In this document: in pieces, positions 15,992 through 22,585 of the stretch
Layout of the letters: each line of letters opens with the position of its first letter
Numbering within the stretch: position 1 is the stretch's first letter
Source: a virus
Strand: one strand, 5' to 3'
Length of the DNA: 22,585 nt
Virus record (IMG/VR): IMGVR_UViG_3300006805_002151
Span: 1-22,585 of that record
Made by a program: the position numbers and the translations under genes
The notes under the pieces: model-generated
Databases searched by the model: none
What the model was told of the DNA's origin: nothing
The model's input: the letters and a program-made list of their open reading frames with translations, nothing else

Positions 15992-16073
15992 GAGCCTTTT
16001 AAGAACTTAAAGAGACAAAAACTACTTCATATATACTCTCTTTTAAGGTATGGTGCAAATCCATAGAGGCTCA
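15992..16073 (+). ncRNA. tRNA-like or three-way-junction leader RNA
   Basis: An acceptor-like 7-bp stem, GAGCCTT (15992-15998) with GAGGCTC (16066-16072), encloses a 5-bp/7-base-loop arm TATGG-TGCAAAT-CCATA (16049-16065) that abuts it exactly as a T-arm does; the loop differs from TTCRANY only at the second base. A second arm, CTTAAAGAGA with TCTCTTTTAAG (16006-16015/16037-16047, one bulge), has a 21-base loop. A 4-bp arm TTAA-GAAC-TTAA (15999-16010) could replace part of it, giving a cloverleaf with an oversized anticodon-like loop. There is no GG in a D loop, no 7-base anticodon loop and no CCA, so it is not a normal tRNA. It ends 1 base before the ATG at 16075, which favours a cis-regulatory leader. 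Confidence 0.5.
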
Positions 16074-16074
16074 C

Positions 16075-16245
16075 ATGATACTTAAAATAAGGTCTTATTT
16101 TAAAAGATTATTATGCAATCACGATTTTGTGAAAGATGATGTATTGCCTGAAAAGAGAAGATACCATATGTGGGGAGTAGAAATAATTACGCCAGTAGTA
16201 TGTACTAAGTGTAGACATACTTCACTAGAATCTAATGTGGTATAA
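16075..16245 (+). CDS. 56-residue Cys/His protein, possible zinc finger
   Basis: An open frame from ATG 16075 to TAA 16243-16245 codes for a compact basic protein, MILKIRSYFKRLLCNHDF to CTKCRHTSLESNVV. It has CNH near 14-16 and CxxC (CTKC) near 42-45, the spacing of the small CxH...CxxC zinc-ribbon-like proteins common in phages. It directly follows the leader RNA at 15992-16073 and its first codons lie over an AT hairpin (16082-16103). Its stop is inside the TGTGGTATAAT promoter of the next gene. Function is unknown; a DNA- or RNA-binding or structural zinc role is guessed. Confidence 0.65.
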   Translation: MILKIRSYFKRLLCNHDFVKDDVLPEKRRYHMWGVEIITPVVCTKCRHTSLESNVV

Positions 16246-16246
16246 T
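16238..16246 (+). promoter_or_regulatory. Extended -10 promoter, TGGTATAAT, predicted leaderless
   Basis: TGGTATAAT overlaps the end of the 56-residue gene. The usual spacing places the transcription start exactly at the A of the ATG at 16253, so the holin-like gene would be read from a leaderless message. No -35 is seen at normal distance. Confidence 0.6.
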
Positions 16247-16252
16247 ATATAT

Positions 16253-16468
16253 ATGCCAACAGAAACACAAAGTAAAAAGTTTGCCTTAAATAAAGAAGAC
16301 GGAAAAAGAATTGCAATTGGAGGTTTAGTTGCTGTATCTGGTGCACTACTCACTTATATAAGTAGTGTTGTCACAATGACAGATTTTGGCTCTTGGACAC
16401 CAATTGTAGTATCTTTTTGGTCTATTATTGCAAATACAGCTCGTAAATTTGTAGTAGGACAAGAATAA
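16253..16468 (+). CDS. Holin-like small membrane protein
   Basis: 71 residues from ATG 16253. Two hydrophobic spans, about 23-41 (AIGGLVAVSGALLTYIS) and 49-63 (TPIVVSFWSIIANTA), with charged ends (KKFALNKEDGKR; ARKFVVGQE) fit a small two-span holin that would pore the membrane to release the amidase. An upstream in-frame ATG at 16235 would add six residues, but it lies over the promoter TATAAT and so would precede the predicted transcript start. Position just after the amidase supports the role; sequence alone does not prove it. Confidence 0.65.
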   Translation: MPTETQSKKFALNKEDGKRIAIGGLVAVSGALLTYISSVVTMTDFGSWTPIVVSFWSIIANTARKFVVGQE

Positions 16469-16473
16469 ACTTT

Positions 16474-17193
16474 ATGAATCCTTTTAACAGGATAAGTAGT
16501 TTTAGTAGGTCTTTCGGTAATGGAATGATAAATTCATTGCCAATTTCGTATTTGATACATACAAATGGTGTAAAAGAGCAGGGTAAAGATACTGACAAAT
16601 GTTCTTTTTATGCTATAGCATCTTGCTTCGAACCACTGGTTAATACTGAAATAGTACCTGATAGGACATATAATCTGGCAAAAACTAAGCAAAACAAGAC
16701 TGGTTTTGAACTAGGGTGGGCCTGTAGTTTCGCTTGCGAAAACGGATTTACAGATACACTAGGAAATGATATTAAAAATCAATATATTAAGCCATATAAA
16801 GTAGATGGATCACATGATGTCTTTGATAATATAAGAACTGCACTTGACATAACAAAGCTACCTATCGTTAGTTCAGCCTACTGGAAACCAGAGTGGACTT
16901 TTGCCGCCAATGGGGTTGTACAAGATAGTATAAATAAAGGTGGAGAACCACACGCTTTCTGTGTGATTGGCTGGAATGAAAACAATTTAGTAATACAAAA
17001 TTCAAAAGGAAAAAAGGTTGGGGATAAAGGATTATTTTATTTTGATAGATATTTAGTCAATAAATACTTTTTAGATTCTTTTTGTTTTAAAGAAGTTGCA
17101 GAAAAAGATACTTTTACACTTGCAGTGTTTAAAAAAATAGTTTCTTCTTTACTAAAGTGTTATAATACTAGACATGAGCCAAGTCACTCTTAA
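16474..17193 (+). CDS. Papain-like (C1) cysteine protease
   Basis: 239 residues. The catalytic set of papain-like proteases is present in order: the oxyanion Gln36 in EQGKDTDKC, catalytic Cys43, His160 in GEPHAFCVIGW and Asn176 in VIQNSKGKKVGDKGLFYF, the last matching the NSWGxxWGxxGYF motif. No signal peptide is clear, and there is little propeptide (about 35 residues before Gln36). The gene lies between the holin-like and connector genes. Possible jobs are capsid or fibre processing, DNA-ejection help or cleavage of a host surface protein; none is proved. No other head-maturation protease is visible in the window. The last 20 bases overlap the connector gene, and an extended -10 lies in its 3' end. 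Confidence 0.8.
   Translation: MNPFNRISSFSRSFGNGMINSLPISYLIHTNGVKEQGKDTDKCSFYAIASCFEPLVNTEIVPDRTYNLAKTKQNKTGFELGWACSFACENGFTDTLGNDIKNQYIKPYKVDGSHDVFDNIRTALDITKLPIVSSAYWKPEWTFAANGVVQDSINKGGEPHAFCVIGWNENNLVIQNSKGKKVGDKGLFYFDRYLVNKYFLDSFCFKEVAEKDTFTLAVFKKIVSSLLKCYNTRHEPSHS
17158..17166 (+). promoter_or_regulatory. Extended -10 promoter, TGTTATAAT, near-leaderless
   Basis: TGTTATAAT lies inside the 3' end of the protease gene. With usual spacing transcription would start near 17173, one base before the ATG at 17174, so the connector gene would be essentially leaderless. No -35 at normal distance is seen. Confidence 0.55.
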
Positions 17194-18373
17194 TGACATT
17201 TTACTTAATGTCAACGATTTCAATCAAAACTACTCTACATCTACTATAGATCAGGGTAATAAACTTAGGGCTATAAATCGAGCCATCGAGTATGTTCAGC
17301 GTAGATTAGGTCTTCCATCTGATAAGAGAATCAAAGAATTTTATTTTTATGAAGATACGTTATTTTATAATGCTGATGAGGGTACAAATGAACTTTTAGA
17401 GATTTATTATAATACTGATAGTAGTAGTTCAGCAGACAGTAATTCATTCCCTAATAGATGGTTTGCATATAAAGATATTGAAATACTCAGAAATACAAAT
17501 GGTAATAATCAGCAAAACAGATTTGCTTTTACATCTATAAATGGATTAAACCAAATTTTGATGAAAGGCTATAATACAAGACCTAGAAATCTAATTAATG
17601 CTTTTAATTCTACAGTAGGACTCACAGGTTCTACTTCTGTAACAAGCCTTACAACTGATTCAAATATCTACCAATCAGGAGGATCTTCTGTCTCATTTGG
17701 TATGGATAACTCAGAGAGTACATCAACTATTACATTTGCAGCTAATCTTGATATACATTCATCTCTTAATGAAGGAGGACAAGTACGATTTTATATAGAT
17801 TGGCCTACAGGTATCAGTACTTCTGTCATTTCATCAGTTACACTTCGATTGCAGTCCTCTACAGGAAATTATTATACTATTTCAACAACTACTCAAGATG
17901 ACGGTACTGCATGGTCAGCTACAGGATTTAACCGATTATCTTTTAACCTAGCAAATGCGGTGAGTACTGGAACACCAAATGCTTCTGCTATTACTACCGC
18001 CGTACTTAGCTTCGTACATGGAGGTTCTTTTGTAACTCAGACTAATGTACGAATAAACAACATGTATATGGTACAGCCAGATTTAGTTAATCTGATCTAC
18101 TATTCTGCATATAAGGGAACAGATACTACAGGGGCAACAGATAAAATACTACTCACAGAGCTTACTGATATTGTTTCATTTGGTGCATATGCTCCTGATT
18201 TAATTCTACCTATTGCACTAAAAGCATCTCTAATCTTATGGCCACAACTAAGAGGTGATATTAATTTCCTCCAGGTGTATAAGTCGGATTCAGAAGATAC
18301 TATGAAGTTATTTAGTAGGTCGTACCCACGCTATAAGAATGTAACAAGTGGAAACACTCAACTTATCAGATGA
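17174..18373 (+). CDS. Connector/adaptor-like tail protein with beta-sandwich insert
   Basis: 399 residues. The N-terminal helical region (LRAINRAIEYVQRRLGLP, about 31-48) and the C-terminal helical region (LPIALKASLILWPQLRGD to FSRSYPRYKNV) resemble the head-tail adaptor proteins of short-tailed phages (P22 gp4, T7 gp11 type), which are only about 165-200 residues. The extra length is a Ser/Thr-rich beta region at about 140-300 (VRFYIDWPTGI, TLRLQSSTGNYYTIS, RLSFNLANAVSTGTPN, RINNMYMV), the strand layout of a carbohydrate-binding or galactose-binding-like beta-sandwich. It would join portal to tail and may bind a surface glycan. The stop overlaps the next ATG (ATGA). Family assignment rests on layout and position. 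Confidence 0.6.
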   Translation: MSQVTLNDILLNVNDFNQNYSTSTIDQGNKLRAINRAIEYVQRRLGLPSDKRIKEFYFYEDTLFYNADEGTNELLEIYYNTDSSSSADSNSFPNRWFAYKDIEILRNTNGNNQQNRFAFTSINGLNQILMKGYNTRPRNLINAFNSTVGLTGSTSVTSLTTDSNIYQSGGSSVSFGMDNSESTSTITFAANLDIHSSLNEGGQVRFYIDWPTGISTSVISSVTLRLQSSTGNYYTISTTTQDDGTAWSATGFNRLSFNLANAVSTGTPNASAITTAVLSFVHGGSFVTQTNVRINNMYMVQPDLVNLIYYSAYKGTDTTGATDKILLTELTDIVSFGAYAPDLILPIALKASLILWPQLRGDINFLQVYKSDSEDTMKLFSRSYPRYKNVTSGNTQLIR

Positions 18374-20202
18374 CCCTTAGAAATGACAAATTTGCCTCTA
18401 TAAGAAAGGTCGGATCAGACGGCTGGAATATTTTTAGTGACAGTCAAGATATAAAAGACACTGAGCTATCAGATGTCCTAAATATGGTCTTTGATAAAGG
18501 ATACCCAGAGCCTAGACGTGGTTCTACTCTAAAATGGGAAAAGCCTGACGGAGAAACAAATGATGCTCTTTGTGCTTTTAAAGCTGTTACATCAGATGGT
18601 TTGAATTATGGAATTGTCGTATATGGAAACAACTTCTATGTCCGAGATGAAACAAATGATCAATGGATTCAGATAAATCAATCTTATACTCCAAGCGTGT
18701 CTTATATTGACCTCATGTATGGATATATAAACTGGAACGCAGGACGAGGAGCTGATGCCCTTTACGCCTGTAATGGACAAGAGGATTTTATCAAATGGCC
18801 TATAGCTATGGGATATGTAACATCAGCCACGCTTGCAGCTAGTACAACTCTTACTCTTGATGATGCAAGTTATTTTCCAACAACAGGTGGAGACCTAGTT
18901 ATAAAAGAAGCAAACCTTACTGCTTTTACTGTCTCTTATACATCAAGGACAGGAAATGTTTTAACATTATCTGGGACATTAGGGACAGACGTTGGTGCTG
19001 GTACTGGTGTGACTTTTCAAATAGATAACGTATCAGCTATGGCTAAAGGAAAAGTAATGGCTCGTCACCAAAGACGTTTGTTTGTGGCAAACTATCCAGG
19101 TGGCGAAACAGCTCTTAAATATTCAGTAACAGAAGACCCAGAGGATTTTACTGTTGGTTCGACGGTTACATCAGGAGGTGCACTTATTCTTTCAGATGGA
19201 AATGGAGAAATCACAGGTCTTGATGATTTTGGAGAGTATCTAGCAATTGAAAAACAAGATTCTCTACATAAGTTTGCATTTGTTATAAACCAAGATTTAA
19301 GTGCAAAACTAGATCAGATTTTACCTATCGTTACTGATAACTCTGTAGGGCCCCTACAGCCTTGGGCTAAGATTAAAAAGAATAACATTCTATATTTCCC
19401 TACCGAAAAGGAAGGTATCTTTGCCATTTCACCAGATACAACTGGTGCTCAAACATCAACCAACACTCAGGTTATTTCTATGCCAATTCAGCCGTATGTG
19501 ACTTCTCTTAACTTTGAGAACACAAGAGTTGCTGCCTACGAGCAAAAGCTCCATTGGTCTATTGCATCAAATACCGTAAATGATTACGTGCTTGTATATG
19601 ATGTACTCAGAAATGTATGGACTCGTTTTAACAACTGGAATGTAAAAGACTGGCTACCTTATAATGATGAGCTTTTATTTGTTTCACGAACAGATGGAAA
19701 TGTATATCAGTGTTATGCTGATAACTATATTGATAACAATAGTCAGTATGAATGTTTCTTTTATACAAAGAGATGGGATATGGGAGACCCTGCAAAGCCT
19801 AAAACTCAGGCTTTAGTCTTCCTGCAAGGGTATATAACAAGTACTACAAACCTATATGTAGATGTCTTATTCAATGAAGGAGGAACACTTCAAACTGTAA
19901 CTTACAAAATTGATGGAAGTGGTCAATATGTTTCACAGCCTATATCTGAGGCTCTGGCTATGTCTATGCTCGGACTATCAATGCTAGGAACTGGATCAGT
20001 TACCGATTTAGATGACATTGGAATATTCCGCCTCTACTTAAACATTCCTGTTAAGTATGGCTACTATGTTCTTGGATTAAAGTTTTACACAAACGCAAAA
20101 GCATCAAGATTTGGTGTTACTGGAATTTCACATGCTCCATATGGAGAGTTTGGTATTCCGTCAGAGTTGTGCATGGATGCTATTGGTGGAGCACAAACTT
20201 AA
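18370..20202 (+). CDS. Tail hub/nozzle-like protein, probable beta-propeller
   Basis: 610 residues, nearly all beta. The N-terminus (ELSDVLNMVFDKGYPEPRRGS, about 31-51) carries the NxxFDKG-RRG pattern usual at the start of podovirus tail-hub proteins (P22 gp10 or T7 gp12 type). Repeated blade-like segments follow, for example GIVVYGNNFYVRD, RRLFVANYPG, LVYDVLRNVWTRFNNW and LLFVSRTDGNVYQCYAD. A Ser/Thr-rich insertion near 150-215 interrupts them. Lying next to the connector gene, it likely forms the distal tail tube. It is translationally coupled to it by the ATGA overlap. The family is inferred from pattern, not search. Confidence 0.65.
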   Translation: MTLRNDKFASIRKVGSDGWNIFSDSQDIKDTELSDVLNMVFDKGYPEPRRGSTLKWEKPDGETNDALCAFKAVTSDGLNYGIVVYGNNFYVRDETNDQWIQINQSYTPSVSYIDLMYGYINWNAGRGADALYACNGQEDFIKWPIAMGYVTSATLAASTTLTLDDASYFPTTGGDLVIKEANLTAFTVSYTSRTGNVLTLSGTLGTDVGAGTGVTFQIDNVSAMAKGKVMARHQRRLFVANYPGGETALKYSVTEDPEDFTVGSTVTSGGALILSDGNGEITGLDDFGEYLAIEKQDSLHKFAFVINQDLSAKLDQILPIVTDNSVGPLQPWAKIKKNNILYFPTEKEGIFAISPDTTGAQTSTNTQVISMPIQPYVTSLNFENTRVAAYEQKLHWSIASNTVNDYVLVYDVLRNVWTRFNNWNVKDWLPYNDELLFVSRTDGNVYQCYADNYIDNNSQYECFFYTKRWDMGDPAKPKTQALVFLQGYITSTTNLYVDVLFNEGGTLQTVTYKIDGSGQYVSQPISEALAMSMLGLSMLGTGSVTDLDDIGIFRLYLNIPVKYGYYVLGLKFYTNAKASRFGVTGISHAPYGEFGIPSELCMDAIGGAQT

Positions 20203-20203
20203 A

Positions 20204-20212
20204 TGTTATAAT
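20204..20212 (+). promoter_or_regulatory. Extended -10 promoter, TGTTATAAT
   Basis: TGTTATAAT begins 2 bases after the hub gene's stop. A partial -35, TTGGTG at 20183-20188, is 18 bases upstream of the TATAAT. The predicted start is near 20219, giving an A-rich leader of about 16 bases before the adhesin ATG at 20235. Confidence 0.6.
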
Positions 20213-20234
20213 ATAAAAAAACTAATAAAAAAAC

Positions 20235-21914
20235 ATGTCAAACGTCGGAGCAAACTTTTTTCGAGCATATCTAGCATCAGAACTCACAGAAGGTGGAAGT
20301 GAGACTGAAATTTTCTTAGATAGAATCACCACACTTACTGGTGAAACAATAACAACCGCAAACTTCTCTACTTTTGGGAGAGGAACTATTACTCTTGCCC
20401 CTACGGTTGCTGATAGCATTGAATGTGCTTCTTTTACAGGGGTTGATGCAACTGCTGTAAGTCTAACAGGAGCTATTAGAGGATTATCAGCTTTGAGTGA
20501 TTCTGTGGTTACAGCAAATAAAAAGTATCATCCTGTGGGAACTCAGGTGATTATTGCCTTTGGAGTACACAATCTCAATGATTTAACTACATATATTGCA
20601 AGTCTTGTCACAGGCTCTATAGGTACTGCAACAGATTTAGTAGGAGGTTCTACAAAGATAACAGAAGGGTTAGGTTCTCTGCCTAGAGCGATGGCTGCTC
20701 TTGTATCTGAACAGACAAGTCCAAATATGACTTTGAAAGTCAACCCTTTTGCAATTGCCGTATTAGATAGTGTCATTTCATACACAGGTGGTAATACAGC
20801 TACTCTTACTGCTCCAGTTACAAATCCACGTATCGACCTAGTTGTTTACAGCACAACTGGATCAGCGATTGCTGTACGAGCTGGATCAGAAGGAGTAAGC
20901 CCATCAGAGCCAACTCCTACAACTGGAGACATTGTCCTTTGTTCTATCTACCATAGAGTAGGTGAAACAACTCTAAGAGAAAGAGATATTAGTCCTAATA
21001 CTCAAGGGTATATTAAGAGATGGTATACACCTGTTGTATATAGAACTGATATAGCCACTCAGACATATGTTGGAAATAGAATCAAGTTTGGAGGTACTGG
21101 TACAGACGGAGCATTAACACTTACATCTGGAACAACAACACTTGATCTAGGAAGTGCTGCTTATTTTGAAAAAAACTATACAAGTATTTCTATTACAGGA
21201 ACAGGTAAACTTGCTTTCAGTAATCCAAATACAAATGGAACTATTATTGTCATTAAATCTCAAGGTGCAGTAACACTTACATCTAGTACTTCACCTTGTA
21301 TTGATGCATCTGGTATGGGTTCAGCAGCAGGGGCAGCAGCTAGTGGTACTGTTACTGCAACATCTGCATCAACAGCAAGAACATCTCAAATGTTCAATTC
21401 TATTCCTGCAAATGTAAGTAATGCAGGAGGAGCTGCACCAATATCTACAATTACAAATGTAAAAGCATTACTATTAGCACCTGGGTGCGGTGGAGGCGGT
21501 GGAGGACAGTATACTGGAGCAACTGATGGTGCTGGAGGTGGAGGAGGTGCATCTATAATTAATAACGGAACAAGTGGAGGTGCATCTGGAGGAAATACAG
21601 GAGGTACTGCATCTGCCGCTGGCGGTAGAGGAGGAGGTGCACTTTATATTGAATGTGCAGGTACTTATACCAATACATCTGCTACTGTGTCAGTTGCAGG
21701 TGTTGCAGGATCAAACTCCGCATCAAACGGTTCTGGAGCTGGAGGAGGAGGAGCAGGTGGAACGCTCTACGTCCTTTATAATACATTAGGTTCTGATACA
21801 GGTACTTATACTGTAACTGGTGGAGCTGGAGGAACAAATGCTAATGGACAGCACAATGGTGGAGCTGGAGCTACTGGCTATTCATCTATAGGACTTAATA
21901 CACAATTCGCTTAA
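20235..21914 (+). CDS. Tail adhesin with glycine-rich C-terminal domain
   Basis: 559 residues. The N-terminal part (about 1-110) is a mixed beta region with TGAIRGLSAL, close to the virion-attachment motif of many phage fibres (SGVTRGL-like). A central beta region spans about 160-300. A Ser/Thr/Val-rich shaft leads to a C-terminal domain (about 416-555) with runs GCGGGGGG, GAGGGGGA, GGRGGGA, GAGGGGAGG and GGAGGT. Such glycine arrays form a polyglycine-II sandwich in the receptor-binding adhesins of T-even-like phages (gp38 type), so this is the leading candidate for host recognition. It follows the hub gene behind its own promoter. Confidence 0.75.
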   Translation: MSNVGANFFRAYLASELTEGGSETEIFLDRITTLTGETITTANFSTFGRGTITLAPTVADSIECASFTGVDATAVSLTGAIRGLSALSDSVVTANKKYHPVGTQVIIAFGVHNLNDLTTYIASLVTGSIGTATDLVGGSTKITEGLGSLPRAMAALVSEQTSPNMTLKVNPFAIAVLDSVISYTGGNTATLTAPVTNPRIDLVVYSTTGSAIAVRAGSEGVSPSEPTPTTGDIVLCSIYHRVGETTLRERDISPNTQGYIKRWYTPVVYRTDIATQTYVGNRIKFGGTGTDGALTLTSGTTTLDLGSAAYFEKNYTSISITGTGKLAFSNPNTNGTIIVIKSQGAVTLTSSTSPCIDASGMGSAAGAAASGTVTATSASTARTSQMFNSIPANVSNAGGAAPISTITNVKALLLAPGCGGGGGGQYTGATDGAGGGGGASIINNGTSGGASGGNTGGTASAAGGRGGGALYIECAGTYTNTSATVSVAGVAGSNSASNGSGAGGGGAGGTLYVLYNTLGSDTGTYTVTGGAGGTNANGQHNGGAGATGYSSIGLNTQFA

Positions 21915-21916
21915 AT

Positions 21917-22585
21917 ATGGCACAATATTCTTACATTGATACAGGAGGTAAAATGCAAAGTATAGAGGCAGCAGATGCAAAATCTGCTCTTTCTTCTGCA
22001 CCAAATATTATGAAAGGTAGTGGTGTTATGGCAGCACCAACTCCTGTTGCTACACAGGCTCCTGCTAATCCTAAAGCACCTGTTTCTTCTGCTACATATC
22101 AACAGAATCAGCAGGTAACTCAAGCAGTAAATAATGCAATGAATCCTCCTCAGCCAAAACCTTTGAGTGCTCAACAGCAAAGAGTAAAGGACTTTTTGGG
22201 CACAGAAGATGATTCTTATATTGCTAACCTTGGAATGTCTGATCTGCTTGCTATTGATAAGGAGGCAAATGCAAGACAAATGCAGTCTGAATCTTTCAAA
22301 AAGGCAGAAGAAAACCAAAAGTCTAGCTACAATCAAGCTCTAGCAGCACAGAATGCTCAATATGCTCAATTAGCCTCACAGCTTGGATCACAGCGTACAA
22401 ACGACTTGGCTAAGGCAAAAACAACTGCTGCACAGCTTAATCCATACTCAGGTGCTAATACTGATGAAAATAACTATACTACCGCTGTAAACGTAAAATA
22501 TGACCAATTACAGGCTGATCTTGATTTGAAAGCACAGCAAGCACAAGCAGCACTTGCGGCTGGTAATTCAGAAGGATATGCAAAG
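21917..22585 (+). CDS. Gln/Ala-rich virion or ejection-type protein, 3'-truncated
   Basis: The frame from ATG 21917 is open for 223 codons to the window end without a stop, so the gene continues beyond. The visible part begins MAQYSYIDTGGK, runs through a Pro/Ala/Gln-rich disordered section (about 35-85), a short helical domain (RVKDFLGTEDDSYIANLG, about 89-106), then a long Gln/Ala/Lys helical region (about 115-223). There is no signal peptide. A large, helical, Gln/Ala-rich protein after hub and adhesin genes resembles the internal or ejection proteins of short-tailed phages, but a tape measure cannot be excluded because the length is unknown. It starts 2 bases after the adhesin stop. Confidence 0.7.
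   Translation, partial: MAQYSYIDTGGKMQSIEAADAKSALSSAPNIMKGSGVMAAPTPVATQAPANPKAPVSSATYQQNQQVTQAVNNAMNPPQPKPLSAQQQRVKDFLGTEDDSYIANLGMSDLLAIDKEANARQMQSESFKKAEENQKSSYNQALAAQNAQYAQLASQLGSQRTNDLAKAKTTAAQLNPYSGANTDENNYTTAVNVKYDQLQADLDLKAQQAQAALAAGNSEGYAK

Noticed and set aside
15992-16073. A canonical tRNA gene
   Set aside because: Acceptor and T-arm geometry fit, but there is no proper D arm with GG, no 7-base anticodon loop and no CCA. It is reported as tRNA-like only.
16235-16252. Earlier start codon of the holin-like gene
   Set aside because: It lies upstream of and across the TATAAT, before the predicted transcript start; ATG 16253 fits better.
21911-22336. Minus-strand open frame of 141 codons at the window end
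   Set aside because: It opposes the + strand Gln/Ala-rich gene, whose frame stays open for all 223 codons and begins 2 bases after the adhesin stop; the minus product is Cys/Ile-rich and implausible.
1-22585. Alternative genetic code (TGA recoded)
   Set aside because: The genes ending at 4135 and 18373 use TGA as stop in tight ATGA overlaps, and no gene shows in-frame TGA.
1-22585. CRISPR array, insertion sequence, integrase or attachment site
   Set aside because: No regularly spaced repeats, transposase, recombinase or terminal inverted repeats were seen.

Overview
The window is one strand of a tailed-phage (Caudoviricetes) late region, AT-rich, with every convincing gene on the + strand and almost no spacing. 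It carries packaging, head, tail-fibre, lysis, connector and adhesin genes. There is no integrase, repressor, replication gene, tRNA array or CRISPR. TGA ends two genes (the 89-residue gene and the connector) and no gene needs a recoded stop, so the code is standard. My best host guess is a Patescibacteria/CPR bacterium, Parcubacteria-like. The evidence is the 953-residue fibre with GNVGIGTTTP-type repeats, an S74 domain, a signal peptide and a C-terminal membrane helix, a style I associate from memory with Parcubacteria proteins. The lack of Shine-Dalgarno sites is compatible. This is inference; Bacteroidota are disfavoured because the promoters look like TGnTATAAT.

Layout. 2-700: 5'-truncated putative small terminase. 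700-2310: large terminase. 2331-3854: a divergent phage GroEL. 3866-4135: small unknown. 4132-6117: portal. 6127-6501: unknown. 6641-7255: scaffold-like protein. 7302-7790: decoration-like protein. 7810-8916: probable major capsid protein. 9017-11691: exported or beta-rich accessory virion proteins, an acidic protein, a coiled-coil protein and a short fibre protein. 11694-14555: large S74 fibre. 14558-15936: small membrane proteins and an N-acetylmuramoyl-L-alanine amidase. 15937-16074: a structured leader. 16075-16245: a 56-residue Cys/His protein. 16253-16468: holin-like protein. 16474-17193: papain-like cysteine protease. 17174-18373: connector-like protein with an inserted beta-sandwich. 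18370-20202: tail hub/nozzle-like protein. 20235-21914: glycine-rich adhesin. 21917-end: 3'-truncated Gln/Ala-rich protein.

How the parts fit: the terminases load DNA through the portal into a head built on scaffold and capsid protein, perhaps folded with the phage's own chaperonin. The connector and nozzle proteins, with no tape-measure or tail-tube gene in view, point to a short-tailed (podovirus-like) virion, provided the missing genes are not beyond the window. Amidase, XhlA-like and holin-like proteins form a lysis cassette.

The main non-coding signals are five extended -10 motifs (TGnTATAAT), three of them placed so close to the start codon that leaderless mRNAs are predicted; a 20-pair hairpin after the capsid gene with a competing hairpin; and a tRNA-like/three-way-junction fold ending 2 nt before the 56-residue gene. 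No gene-free stretch exceeds 300 bases; the longest are 6502-6640, 8917-9016 and 15937-16074, each described below.
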